Of a DNA stretch of 64,000 nucleotides, positions 1 to 10,510 are shown in pieces; positions within the stretch are counted from its first letter, which is position 1; each line of letters begins with the position of its first letter. A program made the translations under genes and the position numbers. The notes below the pieces were generated by a model. It searched no databases. It was not told where the DNA came from and saw only the letters and a list, made by a program, of their open reading frames with translations. This DNA is from Haematobia irritans. Its lineage: Eukaryota; Arthropoda; Insecta; Diptera; Muscidae. The stretch spans positions 154,064,473-154,128,472 of the forward strand of contig NC_134399.1 in NCBI RefSeq assembly GCF_050003625.1, read 5' to 3'.

Positions 1-171
1 GAACCCACCAGGAAGAAAACTTTCGGTTAATTTTAGAAAATTTTGAATATTTGTAGAAAATTTTAACTAAACAGTATTACAAACGTTGGCATCACGCCGA
101 TGTCATAAAAATAAGTAAATATTTTTCGACAAATACAAGAAAATTTATGAGACATAACTACGTTTTTTCAC

Positions 172-505
172 TTGTTAAAGAAAATTTTGGAGTTTGAAGA
201 AAAAACTTGGAGTTCAAAATTGCAAGAATGTCTTTAGTGACATACGAAGTTCACGATGGACGCATTTTTGGACGCATTTACAAATTTAAAGAAATTCTGA
301 ACTATTTTGTGGAAGACACGAATTTAGTTAATCTTTATGCTTCATTTGAGTAAATTTTTTTCCTCGGGTTTAGTTAATTTAAATAACGTACACAAAAAAG
401 TATTAGAGTAAAGAAAACTTTCTCCAAACATAATATTTCTATGAACTAAAATAAAGTTAAATTGGCTTTAGTGAAATAGAGAGTTCACTTTTTTTTTGAG
501 TGTAC
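172..505 (+). repeat. Dispersed repeat, copy 1 (ends in TTTTTTTGAGTGTA)
   Basis: This stretch matches 8850-9090 over most of its length. Shared segments include the GAAATTCTGAACTATTTT and CTTTATGCTTCATTTG words, and both copies finish with a T-run followed by GAGTGTA. The shared end suggests a DNA-transposon terminus, but I cannot see a matching left TIR. No coding potential is seen. Bases 1-171 hold nothing I recognise. Confidence 0.55.
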
Positions 506-594
506 GAGAGCCCTACAACATTTGGCTGTGCGAAATTTTAAGAGAATACGTTGATAAATACGTCAATTATGACCAGAATCACCTAGAATATATA

Positions 595-1168
595 CCCAGC
601 AAAAAAATTTGGAAGCTCTTCCAAAAGCACAACTTTAAAGGCACTTCCAAAAGATGCACTCCCAATGATGTTCTTTATTTTAACTAGCCAGGAAGTTCTT
701 TTAATTCAATTTTTTATGACGTGTTTTTTTTATACATTTAATGAATAATTTTAACTTTTTTATTTCAAATAGGTTAAAAACAGAGTAAGAATTCATAAAA
801 TGTTACAAATCATTTAAATTTTGTCGACAAAAATGCTAAATCCAGTCTGAAAAAATTGTGAACTTTTGAAAATATTTGAGATCAAACGTTTCCGACAAGC
901 GTTAGAATCCATTAAAAATTATAAAAAAATATAAAAATTATTTATTTGACAAAACATCACAGAATTTTTTAATTTACATCCAAAACATTGAATTCGGATC
1001 ACACCTAAAGAAGTGATGCAAATTCAGTGTAACGGCTGTTGAAATGGAGGACTTGCGACCTATGACAAGCCCATGTTAAATTCATCGCTTCTGCGCCAAT
1101 TTTGCACCACTTCCGGATCCAAAAAGAACATTTTCATTACTTTTTTTGGCGACGCTTTTTTTGCTGGG
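595..1168 (-). mobile_element. TA-flanked MITE, copy A (574 bp)
   Basis: The element begins CCCAGCAAAAAAA and ends with the inverse, giving a 13-bp terminal inverted repeat. It is flanked by TA on both sides (593-594 and 1169-1170), as expected for Tc1/mariner-type integration. Two more copies are present in the opposite orientation: 31,721-34,337 (split by another element) and 37,072-37,645 (also 574 bp). It has no transposase frame, so it is non-autonomous. Confidence 0.8.
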
Positions 1169-1405
1169 TATGGCAGCTATATCGAAATGAGTACCGATTT
1201 TTCAATAGCGATTGTCTTTGAGCCAAAGCAACACACAAAATTACATATACAGACAGACAGACGGACATCGCTAAATTGACTCAGAATTTAATTCTAAGAA
1301 GATCGATATACTAAACGATGGGTCTCAGACTTTTCCTTCTTGGCGTTATGTTACATACAAATGCACAAACTGTACCACAGTAGTAGTACAGGGTATAATA
1401 AAAAC
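1169..1405 (-). mobile_element. F3-like element terminal fragment with GACA/GACG microsatellite
   Basis: A short GACA/GACG run (about 1249-1267) is followed by an ATTGACTCAG word. Next come a CTGTAC...GTACAG hairpin (1370-1375 with 1386-1391) and a GGGTATAATAAAAA end. This is the order seen in the terminal part of the F1/F3 elements elsewhere in the window. The body array is missing. Confidence 0.5.
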
Positions 1406-2568
1406 GCCATCCACTGGTATTGTCAATATAGTTAGAATTTTTAAAACCGAGGAAACCAGACCTTAAAGAGCGGTTTTTGATCACTCTACTCAAGAAATTG
1501 TCCCAAGCATATTTTGATAAAATCTGGTTGATGTTAAAATACCTGTACCGAAAACTGATAAAGTTTTTAATGTGATTTATTATGGGCAACATAATAAATC
1601 ACATTAAAGATATTCCCATCAAACTTTGTCTAAATGCCCAATACGAATGTGGCCCACAAAATATAACACAAAAATATATTCACACGTACGTAGTCATACG
1701 CTTATAAAAGCAAAATTTAAATGCTTCTTAGACGTCATAATACTCGTCTTCAAATGTATGACGTATACGTTGCTGGCATTGTGAGTGATTGTCTTTTGGC
1801 CAAAAAACAATAGGAATGTTTTGAAGTATTTAAGGCACTTTAAGCCATGATGTTTTGTTTTGCTCTGGTGCTTCTTTGGTATGTTACGGATCGTAGTCAA
1901 TCCCATTTGACTTTGAAACGCTTAAAGAAATTTACATTTCTTGGTTAAATGAATGCACGTCCAGTATACTTTTGATGGTGTTGATGATATTTTTCAAGAT
2001 TGAATTTTTTTGATTTTTATTATAAATTTTTATGCCATCTGTCCGTCCATTTGTGATTTGCGGTGACCGTGTAAAAAATGTTGGGTGTGCGTGTTCTTTT
2101 TTTGTGTGTTTGTCGATTTTATTCACTGTTAAGGTTAAATGCCCAAATTAAAACTCTATTTGGGTTTATTAACATTTTGTATGTTGTGGAGGGCAAGGTT
2201 ATATTTATACAAATGGAATTATAATTAAAATCAAAAAACCAGTGAATCAGTTTTTTTTTTTGGTTTGTGGGTGATCTTATGTATTTTAGCTAATTTGCAA
2301 AAATTGATTTATGGATATAGGAAACAAATTTGTGAATGAAAATATGTTACTGTGTGGGAGTATTATAGGGATGCAATAATTTTTGACTAATTTTTGCTGA
2401 ATATATCCTAAAGGTACCATCAAAAAAAGAGAATCTAACAAAGATTTCTAGGCACTTAGTTGAGAATTGATATTGAATCTTCGGATTAAAAATAAAAAGA
2501 CTCAAATATAGGCTAAGACTTATTTTGAATACTTTGCATCTTTAGTTTAATGTTTTTTTTTCAGTTAA
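1406..2568. other. AT-rich stretch with no recognised feature
   Basis: No convincing frame, repeat or RNA gene is seen. Short open frames here have no recognisable domain and no coding bias. Confidence 0.4.
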
Positions 2569-2572
2569 TTAA

Positions 2573-2774
2573 TCCTCTAATGCCCAAGCCCGCCTTTAGG
2601 CGGTCTTTATTTAATAAGAAATCTTTTAGTAAAACACACAAAATGGGTAAAATAAAAAGAAAAAGCATATACTGAATTTTACCGTATAAATTTTTCTTGT
2701 TTAGTTTTCTTGCTTTCGTGTCCTTAACATTGAAAATTTAATCAGCAGGCAAAAAAAAATGGTGCATTAGAGGG
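2573..2774. mobile_element. piggyBac-like MITE (202 bp) flanked by TTAA
   Basis: TTAA occurs on both sides (2569-2572 and 2775-2778). The inner ends read TCCTCTAATGCCC on the left and CCCTCTAATGCACC on the right (reverse complement), so they are terminal inverted repeats beginning CCTC. TTAA target duplication and CCY-type ends are the hallmark of the piggyBac superfamily. At 202 bp there is no room for a transposase. Confidence 0.75.
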
Positions 2775-2940
2775 TTAAGCATCTGTTATAAATAAGATTT
2801 TTAAACTGACTTATAATATTTTGCCATTTTCCGTAAGTTTCATCTAACATCGTTACGTTCCATACTTATATAAACTGATCCCCTAATTTGAATTTTCGAG
2901 CCTCCTAGGCTCCAGTTGAAGTTCGGTATCTAATATGCTA

Positions 2941-3652
2941 ACACTGAAAAAATATTGTCGTGAGGCTAAATATTGCATGTCCTTAAAATACGAATGCGGA
3001 TTTTGAATTTGGAAATTTAAATTGTCGTTAACACGTTTTTACAGGTCTTTGAAAACATATGAAGAAAACAGTAACCTTACACTAATAGAAAAAATTGCGT
3101 TTCACAATCGTGAACGGACGTTGTCAAAATGAAACGGAAAAGTTCACAGAAAATCAAAACGGAATGTTCACGATTTCTTCCACGGGCGTTCACGATTTCA
3201 TGAACGGCATTCGTTTTTCTTTGGTCGTGAAATGTCTTAAAATAATCGTTAGACGTTGTTATGTCAACTCCGCCGTTGGTGCAATGTGCTAAGGCGACTG
3301 TTAACGTGTATCGTGCAGGCAACACAGGTTCGAGTCACGGTAGGGGAAATCTTTTTTTAATTTTGTTTATAAATTCGTAACCATTACGTTTTCAGATCAT
3401 GAACGCTGGTTGTTGTTTTGAAAACTTATGGTGTCATTTTTACGTTGTCAGATTGTCCCCATCTGTTCTCAGTTTGACAACACATGTGTGTTGATTCACT
3501 TTCATGAACGGATCGTTTCAAAATGACCACACCGTTCATGATTTTTTCTATGGGTGTACATCAATTCTCCGCTTCTTTAGCTTGGAATCAATACGAAAAT
3601 CATTAGTGTAAAGACAAAATCTTTGGAACCGAGCATACTTTTTTTCGGTGTA
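2941..3652 (+). mobile_element. TIR element (ACACTGAAAAAA ends), copy 1, interrupted
   Basis: It starts ACACTGAAAAAATATTGTCG and ends with a T-run followed by CGGTGTA. Full copies at 34,974-35,621 and 41,255-41,900 share the left part (tgtccttaaaatacgaatgc) and the right part (tcggaatcaatacc, then aaagacaaaatc). Here the middle is occupied by an unrelated palindromic element at 3076-3559. It is non-coding. Confidence 0.7.
3076..3559 (+). mobile_element. Palindrome-rich element with central tRNA-like module, nested
   Basis: The left end reads ACACTAATAGAAAAAAT and the reverse complement of the right end reads ACACCCATAGAAAAAAT. The arms are full of short inverted words (GTTCACGATT, CATGAACGG, CATTTTGA). 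In the middle, about 3270-3345, is a tRNA-like stretch with a B-box (GGTTCGAGTCA) followed by a T-run that could end Pol III transcription. It interrupts the TIR element at 2941-3652. Family unknown. Its architecture resembles the element at 20,590-22,170. Confidence 0.55.
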
Positions 3653-4014
3653 ATTATAAATAAATGGATCCTCAGTATTGATCCCATGAGCCTCATGGGC
3701 TGCAGTTTGTATTCGATTAGCGATTGAAATGAGAATCAGAAAGTCAACATTTAGAAAATTTTAAACTTTCGAATAGTCGACTTTCGACTATTTGTCATTT
3801 GCAAGTATTGACCAAGTTTTGACTTTTTTACCCAATTTGAAAAAAAATTGATTTTTCGTCCGTGACTCTAACATGGACTCAGGCTATAGCCAGCCAGACA
3901 GACTGGTTTCATTATATAGTCCTAGAATTTCACCCTGATCAAGAATGGTTATACGAGGCCTGCTTTTTATATATCGCGAATAGAAAACAAATATTAATAA
4001 TTCAATATCGCTTT
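3653..4014. other. No recognised feature
   Basis: AT-rich sequence between a TIR element and a mariner remnant. Nothing convincing is seen. Confidence 0.35.
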
Positions 4015-4420
4015 ATTGTTCTTTATTGTTTTAACCAATTGTCGCAGCAATTTTGAGGTATCTCCAAAATATGCATTCTGAACGCATCAACCTCTTCTTC
4101 CGGTGTCGAAAAAAGTTGGCTCCTCATTTTATTTCTACGTACGGGAATACAAGGAAGTAATTCGAGCCAAGTCAGGACTATAGGGCGGATGGCCCATCAA
4201 ATCGATGTCGTGACTGCTACAAAATGCAATTGTTTGGTGAAGTGTGATCCGTCTCCGGCAGTTGGTTTTCCTGATTTCTTGAAAGACAACTGGCAAACAA
4301 ATAGATTTGTACCACTCACTGTTCTGCGATGTTGTAGTGGTAAGATTGTGACATGTACGCGATCAGTGTTTCGAAGTGCTTTATTTGTTAGTTTTGACTC
4401 ATTTAGAAACATTTCTAAAA
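4015..4420 (-). pseudogene. Old mariner transposase fragment (C-terminal half)
   Basis: On the minus strand, shifting between frames, one reads HRRTVSGT, then a region aligned with LHxDNASSH, then PPYSPDLAR, TPEEEVDAFRMHILEIPQ and CCDNWLKQ. This is the order of the C-terminal half of a mariner (DD34D) transposase of the kind with TPEEAVDAFR and DNWFKRMQ motifs. The frame is broken repeatedly. The catalytic HxDN block is lost and the third catalytic Asp is not evident. It belongs to a different mariner lineage from the Himar1-like copies in this window. Confidence 0.65.
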
Positions 4421-5420
4421 TTTTCTATAAAATTAAAATTTTGACAAAATTTTCTATAAAAATAACATTTTGACAAAATTTTCTATAGGACAAAAATTGA
4501 CAAAATCTTCTATGGAATTAAAATTTCGGCAAAATTTTCTATGGAAATAAAATTTTGACAATATTTTTTAAAGAAATATAATTTTGACAAAGTCTTCTAT
4601 AGAAATAAAAACTTGACAAAATTTTCTATAGAAATAAAATGTTGACAAAATTTTATATAGAAATAAAATTTTGACAAACTTTTCTACGAAATAAAATGCC
4701 GACAAAATTTTGATAGAAATAAAATTTTAACAAAATGTTCTATAGAAATAAAACTTTAACAAATTTTTCTATAGAAAAAAAATTTTAACAAAACTTTCTA
4801 TAGAAATAAAATTTAGACAAAAGTTTGGATGCAAATAAAATTTTAACAAAATGTTCTGTAGAAATAAAATTTTAACAAAATTTTCTATAGAAAAAAAATT
4901 TTGAAACAAATTACTATAGACATAAAACTTTGACAAAATTTTCTATAGTAGTAAAATTTTAACAAAATTTTCTAAAGAAATAAAACTTTGACAAATATTT
5001 CTATAGAAATAAAATTTTGAAAAATTTTTATATAGAAATAACACTTTGTCAAAAGTTTAGATAGAAATAAAATGTTGACAAAATTTCCTACGAAATAAAA
5101 TGTTGATAAAATTTTCTATAGAAATAAAATCTTAACAAAATATTTTATAGAAATAAAATTTCGACAAAATTTTCTATGGAAATCAAATTTTCACAAAATG
5201 TTCTAAATAAATAAGATTTGACAAAATTTTCTATATAAATAAATAGAAATAAAACTTTGACAAAATTGTCTATAGAAATAAAATTTTGACAAAATTTTCG
5301 ATAGAAATAAAATGTTGACAAAATTTCGATAGAAATAAAATTTTGACAAAATTTTCTACGAAATAAAATGCTGACAAAATTTCGATAGAAATAAAATTTT
5401 AACAAAATGTTCTATAGAAA

Positions 5421-5648
5421 CACCCACCACCGTGGTGCAATGGTTAGCATGCCCGCCTTGCATATACAAGGTCGTGGGTTCGATTCCTGCTACGACCGAA
5501 CACCAAAAAGTTTTTCAGCGGAGGATTATCCCACCTCAGTAATGCTGGTGACATTTCTAAGAGAGAAGTTCACCACTGTGGTATCACAATGGACTGAATA
5601 GTCTAAGTGAGCCTGATACATCGGGCTGCCACATAACCTAACCTAACC
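5421..5648 (+). mobile_element. tRNA-derived SINE, internally deleted, with 11-bp TSD
   Basis: The 5' part is tRNA-like, with an A-box around TGGTGCAATGGTTAGC, a CCTTG...CAAGG anticodon-type stem and a GGTTCGATTCC B-box. The 3' end is a CCTAACCTAACC repeat. The target duplication TTCTATAGAAA is present on both sides (5410-5420 and 5649-5659). Compared with the longer copy at 15,666-16,018, about 130 bp is missing from the middle. Confidence 0.85.
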
Positions 5649-5865
5649 TTCTATAGAAATAAAACTTTAACAAATTTTTCTATAGAAATAAAATTTTAAC
5701 AAAACTTTCTATAGAAATACAATTTTGACAAAAGTTTGGATGCAAATAAAATTTTAACAAAATGTTCTGTAGAAATAAAATTTTAACACAATTTTCTACA
5801 GAAAATTTTTTTTTTTTTTGAAAAAAATCTCTATACACATAAAACTTTGACAAAATTTGGTTAAA

Positions 5866-5940
5866 GTGGCAGCCCGATTAAGATTCAGGCTCACTTAGAC
5901 AATTCAGTCAATTTTGATACCACATAAATTGTAATAAAAT
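5866..5940 (-). repeat. SINE 3'-end fragment
   Basis: It reads GTGGCAGCCCGATTAAGATTC, then a run matching the antisense of the SINE 3' half (CACTTAGACAATTCAGTC). Only the tail of the SINE is present. Confidence 0.65.
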
Positions 5941-6545
5941 TTTAACAAAATTATCTATAGAAATAAAATTTTGACAAATATTTCTATAGTAATAAAGTTT
6001 TGAAAAAAATTTATATAGAAATAAATTTTGTCAAAAGTTTAGATAGAAATAAAATGTTGACAAAATTTCCTACGAAATAAAATGTTGATAAAATTTTCTA
6101 TAGAAATAAAATTTTAACAAAATATTTTATAGAAATAAAATTTCGACAAAATTTTCACAAAATGTTCTATATAAATAAATAGAAATAAAACAATAAAACA
6201 AAATTTTCAATAGAAATAAAACTTTGACAAAATTTTCTATAGAAATACAATTTTGACAAAATTTTCGATAGAAATAAAATGTTGACAAAATTTTCGATAG
6301 AAATAAAATTTTAACAAAATTTTCTATAGAAATAAAAGAAATTTTAACAGATTTTTTAATAAAAATAAAATTTTAGAAAAACCTCTATAGAAATAAAATT
6401 TTGACAAAATTTTCTATAGAAATAAAATGTTTACAAAAATTTCTATACAAATAAGACTTTGACAAAGTTTTCTATAGAAATAAAATTTTGGCAAAATTTT
6501 CGATAGAAACAAAATGTTGACACAATTTTCTATAGAAATAAAATT

Positions 6546-6708
6546 TGAGCATTTATTTCTATAGAAAATTTTGTTAAAATTTTATTTCTATAGAAAATTT
6601 TGTCAAAATTGTATTTCTATACAAAAGTGTGTCATAATTTTATTTCTATAGAAAATTTTGTCAAAATGTTATTTTTATAGAAAATTTTATCAAAATTTTA
6701 TTATACCC
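6546..6708 (-). repeat. 29-bp satellite in inverted orientation
   Basis: At about 6545 the array switches strand. To the right the unit reads TTTTATTTCTATAGAAAATTTTG, the reverse complement of the unit to the left. The two parts could pair into a long hairpin. Confidence 0.8.
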
Positions 6709-6710
6709 TG

Positions 6711-8459
6711 CGCCACACTGTAATCAAAGTCTTGGTCGCAGTTTTAGTCCAATCAACCTCAAATTTGGCACAAGTATGTGTTTTGGCTCAGAATAGATCC
6801 CTATTGATTTTGGAAGAAATCGGCCAAGTTTTGGATATAGGTCCCATATATATATTTCGCCCGATATGGACTTATATGGCCCCAGAAGCCAGAGTTTTAC
6901 ACTCATTTGCTTAACATTTTGCACAAGAAGAACAATTAGTACTAGAGTTAAGTGTGCCAAATTTTATTGAAATCGGTTCAGATTTAGATATAGCTCACAT
7001 ATATAGCTTTCGCCCGATTTACACTCATATGACCACAGAGGCCAATTTTTTGCTCCAATTTAGTTGAAATTTTGCACAGGGAGTAGAATTAGCATTGTAG
7101 CTATGCGTACCAAATTTGGTTGAAAGCGGTTCAGATTTAGATATATCTCCCATACATAGCTTTCGCCCGATATGGACTTATATGGCCCCAGAAGCCAGAT
7201 TTTTCGCCGAATTTGGTAGCAATTTTGCACTATGAGTACAATTAGTAGTATAGTCAAGTGTGAAAAATTTGATTGAAATCGGTTCAGATTTAGATATAGG
7301 TCCCATATATATCTTTCGCCCGATATGGACTAATATGGTTCCAAAAGGCAGATTTTTTCCTAATTTGGTTGAAATTTTGCACAGGGAGTAGATTTAGCAT
7401 TATAGCTATGCGTGCCAAATTTGGTTGAAATCGATTCAGATTTAGATATAGCTCCCATATATATCTTTCGCCCTATATGGACTTATATGGACCCAGAAGC
7501 CAGAGTTTTATCCCGATTAGCTTGAAATTTTGCACAAGGAGTACAATTGGTAGTATAGTCGTGTGTGTCAAATTTGATTGAAATCGGTTAGATATAGCTT
7601 CCATATATATTTTTCGCCCGATATGGACTTATATGGCCCCAGAAGCCAGAATTTTGGCCCAATTTGGTTGAAATTTTGCACTAGGAGTACAATTAGTAAT
7701 ATAGTCATGTGTGCCAAATTTGAATGAAATCGGTTCAGATTTAGATATAGCTCCCATATATATGTTTTTCTGATTTCGACAAAAATGGTCAAAATACCAA
7801 CATTTTCCTTGTGAAATCGCCACTGCTTAGTCGAAAAGTTGTAAAAATGACTCTAATTTTCCTAAACTTCTAATACATATATATCGAGCGAGAAATCATA
7901 AATTAATTTGTGCGAAGTTTCCTTAAAATTGCTTCAGATTTAAATGTTTCCCATATTTTTGTTTTACTAAAATTGTGTTCCACCCTAGTGCATTAGCCAA
8001 CTTAAATTTTGAGTCTATAGATTTTGTAAAAGTCTATCAAATTCTGTCCAAATCGAGTGCTATTTAAATGTATGCATTTGGGACAAACCTTTGTATATAG
8101 CACCCAACACATTTGACGGATGTGATATGGTATCGAAAATTTAGATCTACAAAGTGGTGCAGGGTATAATATAGTCGGCCCCGTCCGACTTTAGACTTTC
8201 CTTACTTGTTTTTACTAACATTGTGTTCCACCCTAGTGCATTAGCCGACTTAAATTTTGAGTCTATAGATTTTGTAGAAGTCTATCAAATTCTTCCAGAT
8301 CGAGTGATATTTAAATGTATGTATTTGGGACAAACCTTTATATATAGCTCCCAACACATTTGACGGATGTGGTATGGTATCGGGTATTTAGATCTAGAAA
8401 GTGGTGCAGGGTATAATATAGTCGGCCCCGCCCGACTTTAGACTTTCCTTACTTGTTTT
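6711..8459 (+). mobile_element. F2 composite element with ~153-bp repeat units
   Basis: It begins TTATACCCTGCGCCACA and ends with a GTGCAGGGTATA word, a GTCGG...CCGAC hairpin and TTCCTTACTTGTTTT. In between are about six units of AATCGGTTCAGATTTAGATA type, spaced close to 153 bp at 6975, 7128, 7281, 7433 and 7585. The last about 245 bp is duplicated head to tail (about 7970-8215 and 8216-8459). The layout matches the F1 and F3 elements. I infer a non-autonomous Helentron/mini-me-like element because of its hairpin ends and lack of TIRs. Confidence 0.7.
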
Positions 8460-8849
8460 GAGATGAATCTTTTAAGTTGCTATAAAAAACACAAAAAGCG
8501 CTCGTATGTCGAATCGTTCTGAGTACGCATAACCTCAAAAATGTCTGCTGACAGTTGGCAGATTGCAACACTAGGGTTGCTCACTCCCACCAAATAAAAG
8601 GCATTTATGCGGTCGAAAATCGATTCTTTAATGAAAAACCGATCCGTAACTGAAATGGTAATCGACATAGAGGTGTAACATAAAAAAAACCAAAACACCA
8701 CTAAAAAGTCGAGAAGACGAAAGTTGACTTTTTCAAATTTTAAACATACTCAAATGTTGAAAAGTATACTTTTTGATTTTCTTTACAATCTTTAATAAAG
8801 TCGTCCCACTTAACTCTTTTCGAATTCTTTGCATTACATCTGTAATGGT

Positions 8850-9090
8850 CCTTCGAAGTTTGAAGGAAAATTTGGAGTTGACAATTGCAAAAATATTTTA
8901 AGTACCGTACGAAGTTCATGATGGGCGTATTAGTAGTAAAATTTACAATTTTTAAGAAATTCTGAACTATTTTATAGGACACACGAATATAGTAAATCTT
9001 TATGCTTCATTTGTGTAATAATTCCCTGAACTATAATGGAATTAAATTAGCTTTAGTACCCTATAGGGTTCTCTTTTTTTGAGTGTATGC
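8850..9090 (+). repeat. Dispersed repeat, copy 2
   Basis: A second copy of the repeat at 172-505, sharing AAGAAATTCTGAACTATTTT, the CTTTATGCTTCATTTG word and the T-run GAGTGTA end. The segment 8460-8849 before it holds nothing I recognise. Confidence 0.55.
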
Positions 9091-10256
9091 CTGATAAGAT
9101 ACATGGAAAGTTTCCTAACGCAAATCGCATTTTAATTTTATTTTTAATTTTAGCAAAAATCAACTAGACTCAACCATAGACCAAAAATAATTCTCATTCC
9201 ATTGGCTTCAAAAGTCAACAAACCCTTTATTTAATTTACGATAAGGTCATTAGACGGAAAATATTTCAAGCATTTGCCACCCATCATGCTCCCCATTTCA
9301 TGGAAAATGTTTTGGCAAGAACATAACCACACGCTGATGTTATACATGGTGTAATTATTATGTATTTGAGTTAATAAATTTTAAGCTTCTTCAACATTGG
9401 CTAAATTAAATATTTACCTGTGAAAATCCCATCACATCTTCAGCTACCAACATTTCCTTTGCCCTAGCTGTCTAGATACACCTGTGAATAGCTTAGTAGT
9501 ATTGCATAGCTTTCCCCCAGCTTACAATGATGTAAGGGTCTCCTGAATTTGATTTCATTCCCTTATGCTACCTTTTTCTAGCTGAGGGTTTCTTTGTTCC
9601 CATTGATATTTATTAAATTGTTAATATTAACCTTATTATACTCAAGACATAGGGTAGGTGGAAGGAAAATGAGAGACAAGTACATTATGTTTCCAGTACG
9701 TGATCTGTCGTTAGGGATAATAATTCATAAACGTTCAAGATTTTAAGTTAATAGACGTTGGGTATGAAGAAAATTTTATCAAATAAGTTGGGAAAAAGGT
9801 AAAAACGAAATTTATGAAGAGAGCATGAGAGGGGTTTCAAAGGGGTGCAAATTGCCATATCTATAATGAAAGAAGGTGTTAATTTAGCTTCCATATACAT
9901 ATGCTAGCCTTTTTTTTACACAGAAACATTAAATATCCCAAATTTAATTTAAAATACCTTATGATGGGACTCAAATGGCACAATAGAATTAGGTTTTTGC
10001 TGTAAATATTATAAAGAATAATAATAATTATGATAAAAGTTATATGATTAGTTAAGTGGCTGTACATTTTGCATTTAATTATATATACAGGGTGGCTGAT
10101 ATCTATTGTAACCAACTTCAGGTTGCTATCATTTTAACGCCGCTCGACCTGCAGCTGATAGATTTGCTCCAGTGATAGGCCAGATTTGTTCAAAATCAAC
10201 TACAGAAAACTTGCTCGTTAGCTGAACATAACGTGAGAATGAGAATCTTATAACTT
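9091..10256. other. No recognised feature
   Basis: Probably unique intergenic or intronic DNA. No gene, repeat or RNA is recognised. Confidence 0.4.
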
Positions 10257-10510
10257 CACTGTACACAACTTTTTGTCTAATATATACCACGTATGGACTA
10301 ACTCACTGTACATAACTTTTTGTCTAATATATACCACGTATGGACTAACTCATAATTTAGAAAACGATGTTAAGAAGGTTTAAGGTACCATAACCCAAGT
10401 AATTCGATTGTGGATGACAGTCTTTCGTAGAAGTTTCTACGCAATCCATGGTGGAGGGTACATAAGATTCGGCCTGGCCGAACTTACGGCCGTATATACT
10501 TGTTTTTTTT
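10257..10510 (+). mobile_element. Solo F1 terminal region (GGCC-hairpin end)
   Basis: It carries the F1 terminal block: AATTCGATTGTGGATGACAG, CGCAATCCATGGTGGAGGGT, the TTCGGCCTGGCCGAA palindrome, then GTATATACTTGTTTT. A 47-bp segment is duplicated in tandem at its left (10257-10303 and 10304-10350, one mismatch seen). The 153-bp and 29-bp arrays are absent. Confidence 0.75.

Larger units (their letters stand above)
4430..6545 (+). repeat. Tandem array of the 29-bp satellite
   Basis: The unit is TTTTGACAAAA, TTTTCTATAG, AAATAAAA (29 bp), repeated with drift. Each unit contains the palindromes TTCTATAGAA and AAAATTTT. The array is interrupted by a SINE (5421-5648) and a SINE fragment (5866-5940). 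The same unit occurs inside the F1 composite elements between their two ends, so this array is probably an expansion of, or a remnant from, such an element. Confidence 0.9.

Noticed and set aside
3095..3325. Overlapping open frames on both strands as genes
   Set aside because: They arise from the palindromic words of the nested element and have no domain.
4430..6545. Regular ~29-bp repeats resembling a CRISPR array
   Set aside because: The units are contiguous with no unique spacers, the unit drifts freely, and the context is a fly genome; this is satellite DNA.
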